Source of the DNA: Triangularia verruculosa
Taxonomy: Eukaryota > Ascomycota > Sordariomycetes > Sordariales > Podosporaceae
Length of the DNA stretch: 64,000 nt
Assembly: GCA_033296885.1 (NCBI GenBank)
Contig: MU863900.1
Location: forward strand, 62,001 to 126,000
Direction: 5' to 3'
A model generated the notes under the pieces. It was given only the letters and a program-made list of their open reading frames with translations, had not been told where the DNA came from and did not search any database. The translations under genes were made by a program, and so were the position numbers. This document shows positions 14,013-24,745 of this stretch, one piece after another; the first letter of the stretch is position 1; every line of letters begins with the position of its first letter.

Positions 14013-14228
14013 TAGGATGAATAGGTAGTTTTGATGGTATTTCGGCAAGGCGTTGGAAGTTTTGTGTGGAGGTTTGTTTCCAAGCTGGCATGAACCATGA
14101 TGATACGTTAGGGCTTCGCGAAGTGGAGGCAGGTGGAGCTGTGCTCCTGTGGACTCACCCGACGGTTGACATTTAACAAAGATTGGTATTCCGTACGCAT
14201 GATAAGGAATGGAATGAGTGTTCCTATC

Positions 14229-15108
14229 TTACTTGGGACCTGCAAACTTCAGCTCCCCGCGTTCAAGCAACCCTCCACACATGACCCTCATGTCCTCAAT
14301 CAGCATATCTGGAACCTCCAAGGCAGTAAAATGCCCGCCCTTGTCATGCCACTTCTCAAAGACTAGCGGTCCCAGAGTCTGGCAGTGGTAGCTAGGCGAC
14401 AGCAATACATCTTTTGGGAAGGTTGAGACACCCAGCTTCACCTCCGGGTTGTGTCAGTGGATGTAGGCGGCACCTTGTTTCCAGAAGCGCTCCGTTCTCG
14501 CCAAGCCTTCCGTTTCCTGTCTGCTGTATGTCAAGAATAGGTTACTTGAGATACAAGATCAGTCTGTGCTGATGAATGGTACTGATAGACGGAGGGAAGG
14601 CCAGGCCACTTCAATGAAGCTACCAGGCCCTGTGTTCAGTTGAAATTAGCAAGGACACAATCTCCGTGGCCTCAGATTTGTAGCTGCTTTTTGACCCACA
14701 TCCATGACAAAACAGAAGAGGAATAGCATCCGGGCGACTGCTTGGCTTGTGGAAGAAGTGTATCTTGACAGTGTCGGAGCCGTCGATATCAATGATGGTG
14801 GTATGCTGGGGTAGCTGGCGGTTGAGGGCTGCCTCTTGTTTGCGCCAGTCGAAGCCGCTTTCCCAGTAATTTGCCAGTCGCGTGATATCGCTGAGCGGAA
14901 CGCCGTATGCCCAATCATCAGACAAAGGCGTTTGGTCGGACAAAGCAGCATTCTCCAGCTTTTGACCCAGCTGGGCAATCTTTGCGTCCAGTATGCTGAT
15001 GTTGAAGGGCTTGACTCGGAATCCATGTTGAACTGACGGAACGACGCGAGGTTGGATAGTGAATGGGACTTTTGGCGGGGGATGGTTTGTTTTGTGGTTG
15101 TTTTCCAA
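14229..15108 (-). pseudogene. Epoxide hydrolase (EHN/alpha-beta hydrolase), internally deleted
   Basis: The N-terminal part (from 15108) is an epoxide hydrolase N-terminal domain leading to the first core strand, seen as PLLFCHGCG where the family has an HGWPG oxyanion motif. The frame then degenerates. Downstream fragments read ARTERFWKQGAAYI, then an in-frame TGA, then HNPEVKLGVSTFPKDV and WHDKGGHFTALEVPD, which is the family C-terminus with its catalytic histidine region. The intervening part of the roughly 400-residue family, including the nucleophile aspartate and the cap domain, is absent. The TGA could derive from CGA by C-to-T change. I therefore call it a non-functional remnant of a microsomal-type epoxide hydrolase. 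It sits just downstream of the patatin gene on the same strand. Confidence 0.8.
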
Positions 15109-15223
15109 GGGGTATTGATGTCATGTGAATGGCAGCCCTCCACTGGAAGTAGCGTCGAAGGGCGCGTTTTTGACAACCAACCTCGCGGAAGGAGCACTTC
15201 CAACCGCATGGGACATACACTAC

Positions 15224-17064
15224 CTACCTCAGCAATTGGGCACAGAGCTTGATCAACACGGCAATATGGGCCCTCTCCAGATACCTCTCCACATCGGTCT
15301 CCAACTGCACCAGCTTCTCCTCCCTGTACTCGGCCAGGTCGACATCCTCGGTGGTGGGTGGGTTGAACCGGAAATACCAGACGCCCTCGGCCCTCATCAG
15401 CTCATCAAACCTTCGGTGCACGTTCTCGACATTTGTCAGGTTTTCCAGCAGCTGCGCGCCCTTGGAGATGGCAGGATGTGACGCAATCCAGCTCCGCTTC
15501 CGCCGCGTAGGATCGAACTTGCCGGTTCCCAGACTCACCACGCACTTGATTGCCTGCTCCTTATCAGTTGCCCCGTCCTCCACTGCGGCTTTGGAGATGG
15601 CCAGACTCTTTTCCACCCAGAGCTCATCGACGGGATTGTTGTTTGCCAGGGCACCATCCCAAAACTCCGTTTTGCCTATCGTTGCCGGAGGGAAGTAAAA
15701 TGGCGCTGCTGATGTTGCGCGAGCCGCCTGAACGATGGTTGCCGAGCTGTATGCTGGTAGGGAACCATCCGGAAACCTGTAAGAGCGGAACCGGACAGCA
15801 AAGTTGTCTCTCGATCTCAGTGACGTGACGAAGCTTCTTCCATCAGCCAGATTCTGTGGCAATGAAAACGTTGCAATCACTCACACTTTGCACTGTTCTG
15901 GGCCCCCCTCAGAATCGTCGTCAATCAAAGTGGCATCTTTCTCCAGGCCCTGCGCAACGGCCTTCTCCTGAACTGCACCCTCAAGCGAAGAGCCGTCATA
16001 CCAAGATAGGCCGAACATGGTCCTGATGAAGGCGCCTCCAAGATATTTGGAGGTGAAGCTCGGTTGGAACATGGTCTGCGACAGGGTTTTATACGAAACT
16101 ATCGCTTCGTCAATCGACATGCCCTGTGGGTTGTACAAGTAAGCCGACTGGGACTGTCAGTAGGGGGATCGGGTAATTGTTGACTGACAAGTCGAAAAAG
16201 CATGATGCATATTAGCCCTCCTGTACTTGTTCCACCAGCCAGTGTAAAGCACTGGCCTGGCTTCTTCTGCTTGCCGATCCCCTCCTGTCTGCTCAACTGA
16301 TCCATGATAGACTTGAGAATTCTGAGGCTGACCAACCCTCGGACACCTCCCCCATCTGTGTTCAGTCAATAATGTCTTCCTAAGCTGTTATTCTTCAGAA
16401 CCGAGATCAGAAACACGTACCAATGGCCAACAAAGAAACCCCATCTGAAGGTGTGTTGAAGGGACCCTTCACATCTGGCAACGGAAACCCTCCATCTCCT
16501 TCAGGCCTGCGTAGTTCATGAGTTCATCGCTACGTCTCAGGCAATGTATTAAAGGGCTCCAGGTACTCACCCCGACATATGCTTCAAGGTTTTCTCCAAC
16601 TTTTGTTCCTGCTCTCGCAACGCGCAGAGCCCGGATTTGATCCGTGCTTTGAAAGCCTTTACCCATTTCACCTGGTTGGCGGCCATGTTCACATTTCCTA
16701 GATTGAAGCCACTTAGCTCATCAAGCAGGGAATCAAGACAGCCGGTAACGGTGTTGTGGCTCCATCTGGGATCGTTGTGATACCGATCATGATAGAGTTT
16801 CAGGACACGAAGCTGGAGGGCAATATCTTCTAACACTGTAGAGATGGAGCATCAGTGGGCTCGTACGCAATGCGATGGGGGAAAGGGACGCAAATGAAGC
16901 AGTACGAGATGGGTAAACATACGGTGGCTAGCTTCTCGTAACTCAGGGGCATCGGTGCCAGCAATATCCAAGTCGCGAATGCAGCGACGGCAAGCATCTG
17001 CTGCCCGGGAGACCAGAGATTTGCTGTGTGGCTCCGCCGCAGGTGTTGGTGGTATTTCTGCCAT
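15224..17064 (-). CDS. Patatin-like phospholipase with N-terminal helical domain
   Basis: Six exons (17064-16923, 16835-16571, 16506-16421, 16355-16189, 16123-15887, 15853-15224) join in frame to give about 508 aa. The first 130 residues are helical and charged, with a pattern like N-terminal domains of fungal NLR/STAND proteins (inference). The lipase domain follows: LLAIDGGGVRGL (glycine-rich oxyanion loop), GGTSTGG (nucleophile serine elbow) and FWDGALANNNP (catalytic aspartate of the Ser-Asp dyad), plus the AARATSAAP segment typical of patatins. Expected activity is lipid acyl hydrolysis at membranes. No NB-ARC/NACHT or TPR region follows. All catalytic motifs are present, so it is probably active. 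Introns have GTATGT/GTGAGT donors. It lies between a decayed epoxide hydrolase and a small membrane-protein gene. Confidence 0.88.
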
Positions 17065-17499
17065 CTCGGCATCAAGTCAGCTTTGGAGGTAACAAAGAAA
17101 AGAAAACCTTTCAAAAAAGTACGCAACAATATCAGCATTTATGGTGCGCTGTCTACTTCTTGATCCATATTCCATCTTTTCCATATCATGTGCCAAGTAG
17201 TAAAGAATGGAACCCCCAGCTGTGTGCAGGGAATCTCATGGTGGAGGGTCACCAGGTAGAACTGCGGCTGACTCGATGCTGTCTTGTGATGACACCTAAA
17301 GAAGGCCAATTCTGCATTCTGAGAGACGAAGCCCAACACTAGGTTGCAAATGCAACACACCCTGTTCAGCACACCTGCTGTCATGAGGAAACACTAAGTC
17401 TTGAGACAATCAACACGAGGGTAGTGCCACGTGAAAACCAACTAAATATTTCATTGTACATGACATGTTTTCTGCTGGGGTATATCTTACCGACCAGCC
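17065..17499. other. Intergenic
   Basis: This is the promoter side of the patatin gene and the 3' side of the membrane-protein gene. No further feature is seen. Confidence 0.6.
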
Positions 17500-18302
17500 T
17501 TATACATGAGTCGTGCGGTGCGTTCCATTCGGATTATCCATTTGCGGCTGCTGATATCCGGGTGCAGCAGCCGCAACATTGTTTCCACCGTAATTGTACC
17601 TCATTTGCTGGTGTTGGCCCGCAATGGCATGTTCATCGCTCCCCGCCTTGTGATGCTTCCTATACGTATCGCGCACTTCGTGGAAGGCAGCCGTGATCGC
17701 ATGCAGGACCCTGGTCCACGCTCGTCAGTACATGTCATTGCAAGGCTTCGGAGGCGTCTTGGGAAGGTCACTTACGTGCTGACAATAGCCAGAATAAATG
17801 TGCCCCAGGGCAGATCACAGCTATCGTCACCTGTTGTCGTTTCACCCGTTACGTTCGCCGTATCTGTGGCGCCTCTGTCATCATAGCAATGTCTGGGCCC
17901 CGCCATCCCCCCGTTTGGCGATGTGAGAACAGCAACTGCAATGAATGCACCGACAAACAAGATGTCGAAAAGAACCCAGAGCCAGCGGAGCCACCTAGGA
18001 CCGCCACCCTTGAGGAGAAGTGACATGACCGTTGCGATCAGGGTGTACAGCACAGCGGCAGCGAGAATGCCCTCGACGGCCCCAATCGCACCATTAACCC
18101 CGCGGCGAGTTTTGATGGAGTTGACTAGTCGATAGACCTTGTACATACGCTGGGAAAAGATGCCGAGCGAGATAACAGAGGAGAGAAATTGGAGGACGCG
18201 AGTGAGGCGGAGGAACCAGCGGTAGAGGCGTGAATGTTTCAGCCGGTCCGGGACCCAGCGTGTCAAGAGCCCCGTTTCGTTGGCCCTACTGGTATAGGAC
18301 AT
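17500..18302 (-). CDS. Four-helix membrane protein (MARVEL-like)
   Basis: Two exons (18302-17776 and 17710-17500, intron 65 bp) give 245 aa. Hydrophobic helices are visible at roughly residues 35-60, 75-100, 108-130 and 155-175. A polar, threonine-rich and cysteine-containing loop lies before the last helix, and the cytosolic tail is rich in Q, H, Y and N (for example GYQQPQMDNP). This topology matches fungal MARVEL-domain/integral membrane proteins of unknown role; the family call rests on topology and general resemblance. The second exon is supported by a GTAAGT donor, a CAG acceptor and a continuous frame ending in TAA at 17500. A TATA box lies about 140 bp upstream. Confidence 0.8.
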
Positions 18303-18804
18303 GTTGATGGTAGCTGATGGGACTGAATAATCGGTGTCCTAAGTTGGGCAGATTGAGAATGTCGACGTTGAGGTTGCGGCAGATGGTTTGACTGTGAATG
18401 CATCAAGGCACTACCTTCCAGCTATCATCACCAGCAGATCTATATATGCGCGAGCAGCCAATGTTTTTCCCAGTTTATGGCATGCTTGGCATTCCCCAGG
18501 CTGTTGCATCATGACATGTGCGACAAGTGATGGGGTGGTTCATCCCCTGCCAGTTGACCTGAATTTTGCCATGACCCGCTTCCCAACGTCATGACCCTAC
18601 GGGCGAAGGAACCAACGATTGTGTTTGCGACGACATGATAGAACCACTGTCAACCGTAATACTAAATGAAAGATTTTACTTGGTGATTTGCCGACGCACT
18701 TGTGCATGGGCTGGCAGTTTTTGATGTCCTGTGGTATAAAGATGCATGATGTCATCGACATTGCCGCTCTATCCGCCCCTTATTAACCTTCTCAAAGCTC
18801 TCGC
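18303..18804. other. Intergenic
   Basis: It holds the promoter of the membrane-protein gene (TATA element at 18441) and the 3' flank of the dehydrogenase gene. No additional gene is seen. Confidence 0.6.
18441..18446 (-). promoter_or_regulatory. TATATA box of membrane-protein gene
   Basis: The sequence TATATA is oriented toward the start codon at 18302, about 140 bp away. This is the usual position for a fungal TATA element with a short leader. Confidence 0.5.
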
Positions 18805-19821
18805 CTACACCCATTGCTGGTTTCCGTAGTGCGACACAAGAGTCCCTCCGTCTCCCTTTTCCAAGCTTGCCGCCTCAATAACGTCCCGACACATTCTCAC
18901 CGAGACTTCTGGCGCTTTAGGCTTCTCGTAGCCGGGCGAATATTCCTTGAAAATCCCGAGCAGGGGCTGAACCGCAGCCAGCTCTTCCTCTGTGGCTCCA
19001 TCATAGTGTCCGACCTCAACCGGCCCCGGGCAGAGTGCCAGAAAGAGAACACCGTCTTTCTTGTATTGGACATTGAATTTGGCGACAATGGTGTTCATGG
19101 CTGCCTTGCTCGCTGCATAAAGGGAGCCTTGGGCGGCACCCCATTGGTTTGTGAACGAGTTGTCAGCGAGGCCGGAGGAAATGGTGATGATCTTCTTGGC
19201 TTGACCGACCAAAATGAGTGGCATGAAGAGGTTGAAGACGTGGATATTGCCGATGACGTTAATTTCGAAGGAATCACGTAAAGTCCTCGTGAGCTCTTCG
19301 GGACGCTTGCCCCTATTTTGACATGTAAGCAATAGCTCGTGTGCCGTGGCGTAGTGAAAGGAAACAGAATACAAGATACATACAGTTCGCCAATTGGCAA
19401 AAACAAATCGAACTTTGGCACAAGACCCGCGTTGGCGATGATGTAGTCTAGGGATCCACCGGTGATGCCGGCTGTATCAACAGCTGCTTGCTGATGGGTC
19501 TGGTTAGCCTTGTCGTGACCATACCCCCTGCAACCCATATGGTACCTTCAAAGCGGTGTAATCAGTGATATCGGCTTGTAGAATACGAATGTTGGATCGC
19601 CCCAGGAGGTCTACATCCCTGGCCACTTTCTTCTCCGTTGCAAGCTTGTCGCGGACGAGGGCAATGACAATGTTCTGCGCATCGCTGGAATATTGACGAA
19701 GAAACTCATACTGTAATTGTGCCAGGTTAGTATCATGACAAGGTCAAAGGTACACACATATCTTTGAGTACGGGCTCACCCCAATGCCTCTAGAGGCTCC
19801 GGTAACCAGATAAGAAGGCAT
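18805..19821 (-). CDS. Short-chain dehydrogenase/reductase
   Basis: Four exons (19821-19780, 19710-19546, 19490-19384, 19312-18805) sum to 822 nt, 273 aa. The protein starts MPSYLVTGASRGIG, the TGxxxGxG dinucleotide-binding motif. It then has an acidic ADITD turn, IIANAG (NAG motif), ISSG and catalytic YAASKAA (YxxxK), followed by CPGPVEV. It is a classical SDR that would use NAD(P)(H) on a small carbonyl or alcohol substrate that cannot be predicted. The length is normal and no motif is missing. Close relatives are fungal SDRs related to aflatoxin-type ketoreductases or norsolorinic acid ketoreductase-like proteins. The assignment to the superfamily is secure; the substrate is unknown. Confidence 0.93.
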
Positions 19822-20382
19822 CGAAAATGCTAGGCAGAGATGAATCGAGGGATATGAGAAAGGATGCTGGGGAAAGGCACACAGGATGCCCGCTGATGGT
19901 AAGGGATGATTGAACTATTTGTACAGCCTCCGTGACCCCATACTGACCCCTATTATATCAGATATTGTCATTGGTAACTTTCTTTTCCCGGCCACTAGTT
20001 TGTAATGATAGGTAGCTGGCGTGCCTACTTGACCCTTGCCAAAATTCTGTGACTTCTTTTGCATTGCATGATAGTGTTACGTTGACAGCCAATTCGGGAT
20101 AAAACGCATCAGTGGTGGCCCATTAATAATGGGCCTTGTGCAGGATGCTTGATATGGCAGGCAAACTAGGTCCGGAAAAGACTCCAAGTTCCAATACTGA
20201 GAAAATTCATCTTGGCCACGATTACATAACGATTCTCTGCCCATTGTGCAATACTGGGAGGCCAAGCGCCAAACCATCACGCCAACCCTGCCGCCCCCAC
20301 CCCCGAGTTCCTAAGCACCGCGAAGATCAATCACACCATTCCTGTTCTCTTGGCATCAGGTTCCCGACCTATCTGTGGGTTC
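19822..20382. other. Intergenic
   Basis: This is the promoter of the dehydrogenase gene (an AT-rich GATATAATAG element lies around 19955) and the terminator side of the Hsp70-like gene. No additional gene is seen. Confidence 0.6.
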
Positions 20383-22701
20383 TCAACTCTGGTACTCCAC
20401 CCTCACATCGTGTTCCGCTTGATTGGAACCCACTTGAATCGCCCACTTTGGCTGCCCCCCAAACCTCATGGCAAGCGACATCTCGTCGTACTTTCGCCAC
20501 CCATCCGTCGGATTACCCACAGGCTTCCATTGTTCGAACGGCTTGTCCCACTCGCACTCGATCCGGCACAGCTCGGACACAGTCTCATCTTTCCTCTTTG
20601 GAGGCATGTCTGACTGACTGTACTGGATGATAAATACGCACCTTGGTTGAGCTGTCTGTTTTCTGGAAAACTGATGATATCTCAACAAAACAGGTTCTTT
20701 TTTGCTCACTTCATCTCCCTTCTTCAGATACCAGTCCATGCGTCGTGTGACTTCGATTTTCTCGGGGTTTCGTGTTACGCGGTCGAGAGTGGGATCAAAA
20801 TCACGAAGGGTAGCAACGGCCGCTTCGCTCAGGATGCCGTAGCTGTATCTTGATTTTCGGGTAATGACCTCGGGGATTCGGGAGATGACATGATGTTGTG
20901 CAGGGGTCAGGTTTGACTGCGTTGACATTTTGTCTTGAAGAAGTCGAATTACGGCTCCACGGGCAACCGCAGACCATCTGAAGAAGCAGTTATATTAGTC
21001 GGACCAATACGCCTGATCTTGCATTTTGCTGCGTTTGACTTACGCTTTGTCAAGTGGTCTCAGGATAGTCTTACCCCCGGGTCTTGCTCCTTCGGACATG
21101 TTGGTGTCGTACTCCCTGTCAAGCTGGTTGTAAATGTACTGAGAGCCACCAAGTCCACCAACGAGGAGGATTTTCTGGTTATTCAAGGCAGTATCAGCAA
21201 ACATGGGTTTCCACCAGGCCGGGTGATTCCGCGACCCTAGTCATACCTTCGGTTTTCTTCCTGTCCGAGCCTCAACGCCCCTCATTTGCTCTGTGAGCAA
21301 GGAGCGTATTCCAACGAGAGACTGGTCGAAGAATCCGGCCATTGCTTCTCTGGAGTGTGTCAAGAATAGCGTGGTTAGCGTTTGAGAGTTGTGTCGAAAT
21401 TTGATAATCGGCACATGATCAAGACTTACCGGCTGATAGAAAATGAACCCTTGCCTCTAAACCTGTCTATCTTGCCAAAAGCCTTGGTTGGGGGTGTCAG
21501 GAAGAACCTTGGTGGGTCTGGGTTCCCCGTGAAGCTGCGTTTTGCACCCATCTCCCAGTCTTTGGTGACAAACAGATTGTGTTCGGCAGTGTCAAGGGAA
21601 TCAAGCTTTAGCTTGATCTCCCATTTTAGGTAGGCCGCGAAGGCTTCATCAACCTTGAAGGCGCCAGAAAGCTTTCCTATAACGATAAATTAGAGATTGA
21701 ACACGAATGTTGACATACCCAGGAAACTCACCATCACCATTGACACACTCTCCAATGCGGAATGGATGAAGAGATTTGACAGTGTAGCTAATGACGTCCT
21801 GGCAAAGCGTCAGTTGAAAAAAAAAACTGGTTGTAAGAGTGGCACCCAAAAACACTTACAACAGTTCCACCTCCGGCATCACAAACCACAAATGACTCTC
21901 CAGGCTGAGATAAACATAATCAGCAAAAGGGTCCGTTGGATGTAAGCACTAGGACTGCTATACCTGAATTTCGGGAAAGTCTCTGCGGTCAAGAAAGATG
22001 GACAAGCCGGCAGCTTCGGGCTCCTGAACCAAATCGAGCGTTGTGGTGCCGATATCCCTGTCGACAGTGATGCCAGCAATTCTGGCGGCTTCCCTCATAG
22101 CCTGCTCTGCATAGGGAGGCCATATCGCAGGAACGGTAATGGCTACTCGGAGCGGTAAGCTCTCAATCACCAACATCTCGCCGAGCTTCTTGTATGTATG
22201 CGCCCACAGCTTCTTCAAATACAAGCCGACGACCTCGGTGGGTGTCTTTCCGCATGCCTTGATTTGTTGTTGGGCATCGCTGAGAGGGCGTGAGTTGCGG
22301 ATCTCATCACGAATGATGTCCTGGTCTTTAAGCAGCAGGAGCTTGAACCACTTTATCGGCTTCATCTGCGGCGTTACCTCGTAACCCCATTTTTCTGTGG
22401 CGAGATCAAGCTGGGTTGGCACTTGGTCTTCTCCCCCATTCAAATGAAACTCAGATGGCCATTCAGTTATTTCATGAATATCCCCTGGACTTTCAGAAAA
22501 TGCCCAAGAAACACCGCAGTATCTATTGTGGAAGAAAAGTCAGTCTACGCGACAGTCTGTGATTACCAGGCCAACACATGATACCTACGTGGTTCCAAAG
22601 TCGATACCTACGGCCACAAACTTGCCGCCAGCGACTCCCCCACTGATAGTAGGATTCGGGCTAGCAAGAGACGACCGGGAGCGGAATGGTAGAGAATACA
22701 T
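20383..22701 (-). CDS. HSPA12-like Hsp70 family ATPase
   Basis: At least eight exons; the first are 22701-22589, 22522-21964, 21904-21860, 21798-21732, and the last ends at 20383. The product is about 600 aa. Actin-like ATPase motifs are in order: VAVGIDFGTT near residue 31 (phosphate 1), AITVPAIWP, LVQEPEAA, VVCDAGGGTV with DVISY after an intron (phosphate 2), and ILLVGGLGGSQY (adenosine motif), then WSAVARGAV. The C-terminal 200 residues are not a canonical DnaK substrate-binding domain, which is characteristic of HSPA12-type proteins. Likely a cytosolic ATPase of unknown client. It shares a 458-bp divergent promoter with the GTPase gene starting at 23160. No lesion is visible. Confidence 0.88.
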
Positions 22702-23159
22702 GGTGCGCTCTCAGGAGGTGCGCCAGATGACTGTACAGAGGGCCTGTATGTTTTGAAAACAATGTATGGCAAGATAAATGAGATAAAAAGAATGACTTCT
22801 GTCGGCCGCAATTTGTCTTCCACAGAAACAGGAGCCAGCCGCAACCGGGTCAGGCAAAGGGCCGCGGCCAAAAGTTCATGAACCACCCCGCAAAATAGTC
22901 CCAAGCAAGCCATCGGTTGTCTCTGGATCTCAGCTCGAGACCGGGGTACTGCGGGTGTGGGCGTCAGGGGGGGGGAGGGGGGGCCATCCTTGGCGCGACA
23001 CCCGATGAGCAGGCTGGGATACATCTACCCCTACGCTCAGCCCCCACTTCATCGAACACTACCCCTCCCCTCCTTCACTTTATTTTTGAAGTTTTTCATC
23101 TCTTCACCTGGCGGGATTCGTGTCTTCATGAGACACGAGAGGCTCGACTGACAGCAACC
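22702..23159. promoter_or_regulatory. Divergent promoter, Hsp70-like / GTPase
   Basis: A 458-bp interval between two head-to-head start codons. It contains a G-rich tract at 22967-22983 (nine G, A, seven G) and a perfect palindrome GTTCATGAAC at 22874-22883. The palindrome has one TTCnnGAA unit of a heat-shock element. The leader of the GTPase gene is pyrimidine-rich. Shared regulation of the two genes is plausible but inferred. Confidence 0.55.
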
Positions 23160-24196
23160 ATGGACAGCGAGAGCGAGGGCATCATTCTGCTCTTGGGAGT
23201 GACGGGAGCTGGAAAGAGTTACTTCATTAATCAACTGAAGAACAGAGGCCCTGTAACTGTGGTTGAAGGACACACCATGCAGTCCCGTGAGTGGTGACCA
23301 GAAAATGGCAGCGTGGGATGTTGGCTAACCTTGACTTAGAGACATCCCGGTGCCAGCTGGTCCAGATGGTTCTAGAGGACGACGATGGGGATGAAAGAAG
23401 CATTGCAGTTGTTGACACGCCAGGGTTCGACGATACCGAACGACCAGATGGCGAGGTGTTGGCAGAGATCACAGAGTTTCTAGCAACCCAGCACGCGCTC
23501 GGGATACCGCTCAAGGGCGTGCTGTACCTTCACAAGATCACGGACAACCGAATGACCGGATCGTCTGGGACATACCTGCGGCTCCTCCAGTCTTTGATTG
23601 GAGATTCGGCCATGACAAACGTCATCTTGGTCACCACCATGTGGTACATGCTGCGGGACGAGTATGAAGGGGAAGGCCTTCGACGCCAGACACAACTCAG
23701 CGAAAGGTACTGGAAAGCCCTGACTGACAAGGGCGCGGGGGTAACAAAGTTTGAGGGAACTCCGGAGAGCGCATGGTCCATCGTCCGTAAGCTCGCACCG
23801 AAGGAGCCAGTGGTGCTGGACTATCAACGCCAAATCGTCGAAGAAGGTCGTGACCTCGGGAACACGAATGCCGGGCAGAGCCTGCTCCAAAAGCTGGAGT
23901 CTACCAAGGTCGAGTACACGATTAAGCTCCAAAAGCTGGAAGACCAGCACGATGAAGCCATTGCTATCGGAGATAGAGCGGCGGCCAGGGACAAGGAAAG
24001 AGAGATAAGCGAAGCTCAGGATATGCTCAAGCGTATCGACAAGTCGGTAGCGAAGCTGGGGGCACAGCCAGGCCCGCGGATCAAGGAGGGTGTGGCAAGG
24101 GCCATGAAGGGGCAGACAGCAGGGCGGGCGGTGACGGTGCTGGCGGCTATCCTGAACATCACATTGTTCGTCGTGCAGCTGGTGGCGGGTGTATGA
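23160..24196 (+). CDS. AIG1/IMAP-like P-loop GTPase, tail-anchored
   Basis: Exons 23160-23286 and 23340-24196 sum to 984 nt, 327 aa. Motifs are LLGVTGAGKSYFINQL (G1/Walker A, residues 12-27), a switch region after the intron, and VVDTPGFDD (G3). There is no clear T/NKxD; ILVTTMW stands where G4 is expected, as in related fungal proteins. After the G domain comes a charged coiled coil (LLQKLESTKVEYTIKLQKLE onward) and a final hydrophobic helix (about the last 25 residues), compatible with a C-terminal tail anchor. This is the overall plan of vertebrate/plant AIG1/IMAP GTPases that act on organelle membranes in immunity; function in fungi is unknown. It is divergent from the Hsp70-like gene. 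Confidence 0.85.
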
Positions 24197-24745
24197 GTGG
24201 CTGCATGAGCTGAAGGAGTGCGGGGAAGCCCATCGCGGGCCAGGCCCCTCATCACGAACTCCTCCTCCTTCCTCAGCTGCATTTGTTTATTCTTGACACC
24301 AGCATGACAAGACCTGGTTAACTTTTGTTGCTAAACCTCTCGGGTGAATATCCGCATCTTTATTCTCACTCTTTCTTGCTTTTCTCTCGAGGCCGCCCTC
24401 GACGCTTAGATCATGGATGGGTCGCACATGGAAGGAATTCTTACCAGGTTGCGAGCCTTGCGACGGCTGATACCCTTTGGGTTAGCCTGAGGCGTCCATG
24501 GCTTCCTTGTGGCTGCCCATCGATAGCGTGATAAGAACCATCCCGCGTGCGTCCCATGATGTCCTTCATTGGTTCTGACCCTCAGCTCCTCGTCTTCATG
24601 TCTTACTTCCACACCCAGGTGTACGAAGCATCATGGCACAGTCCACGCACAATATCCGACAATCGAGGGCTGAGGCTCATATTGGAAGGGCTGACATGAC
24701 CAGGCTCAACTTGAGAACACTGCCCATGTTTCTCTCCCTTCATCC
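24197..24745. other. Intergenic
   Basis: This is the 3' flank of the GTPase gene and the promoter of the coiled-coil gene. No RNA gene or motif is recognised. Confidence 0.55.

Noticed and set aside
13751..14015. 87-codon plus-strand frame across the tRNA
   Set aside because: It runs through a well-folded tRNA-Leu gene on the opposite strand.
18814..19281. 155-codon plus-strand frame
   Set aside because: Antisense shadow of the short-chain dehydrogenase.
20136..20630. 164-codon plus-strand frame
   Set aside because: Antisense to the C-terminal part of the Hsp70-like gene, with no features of its own.
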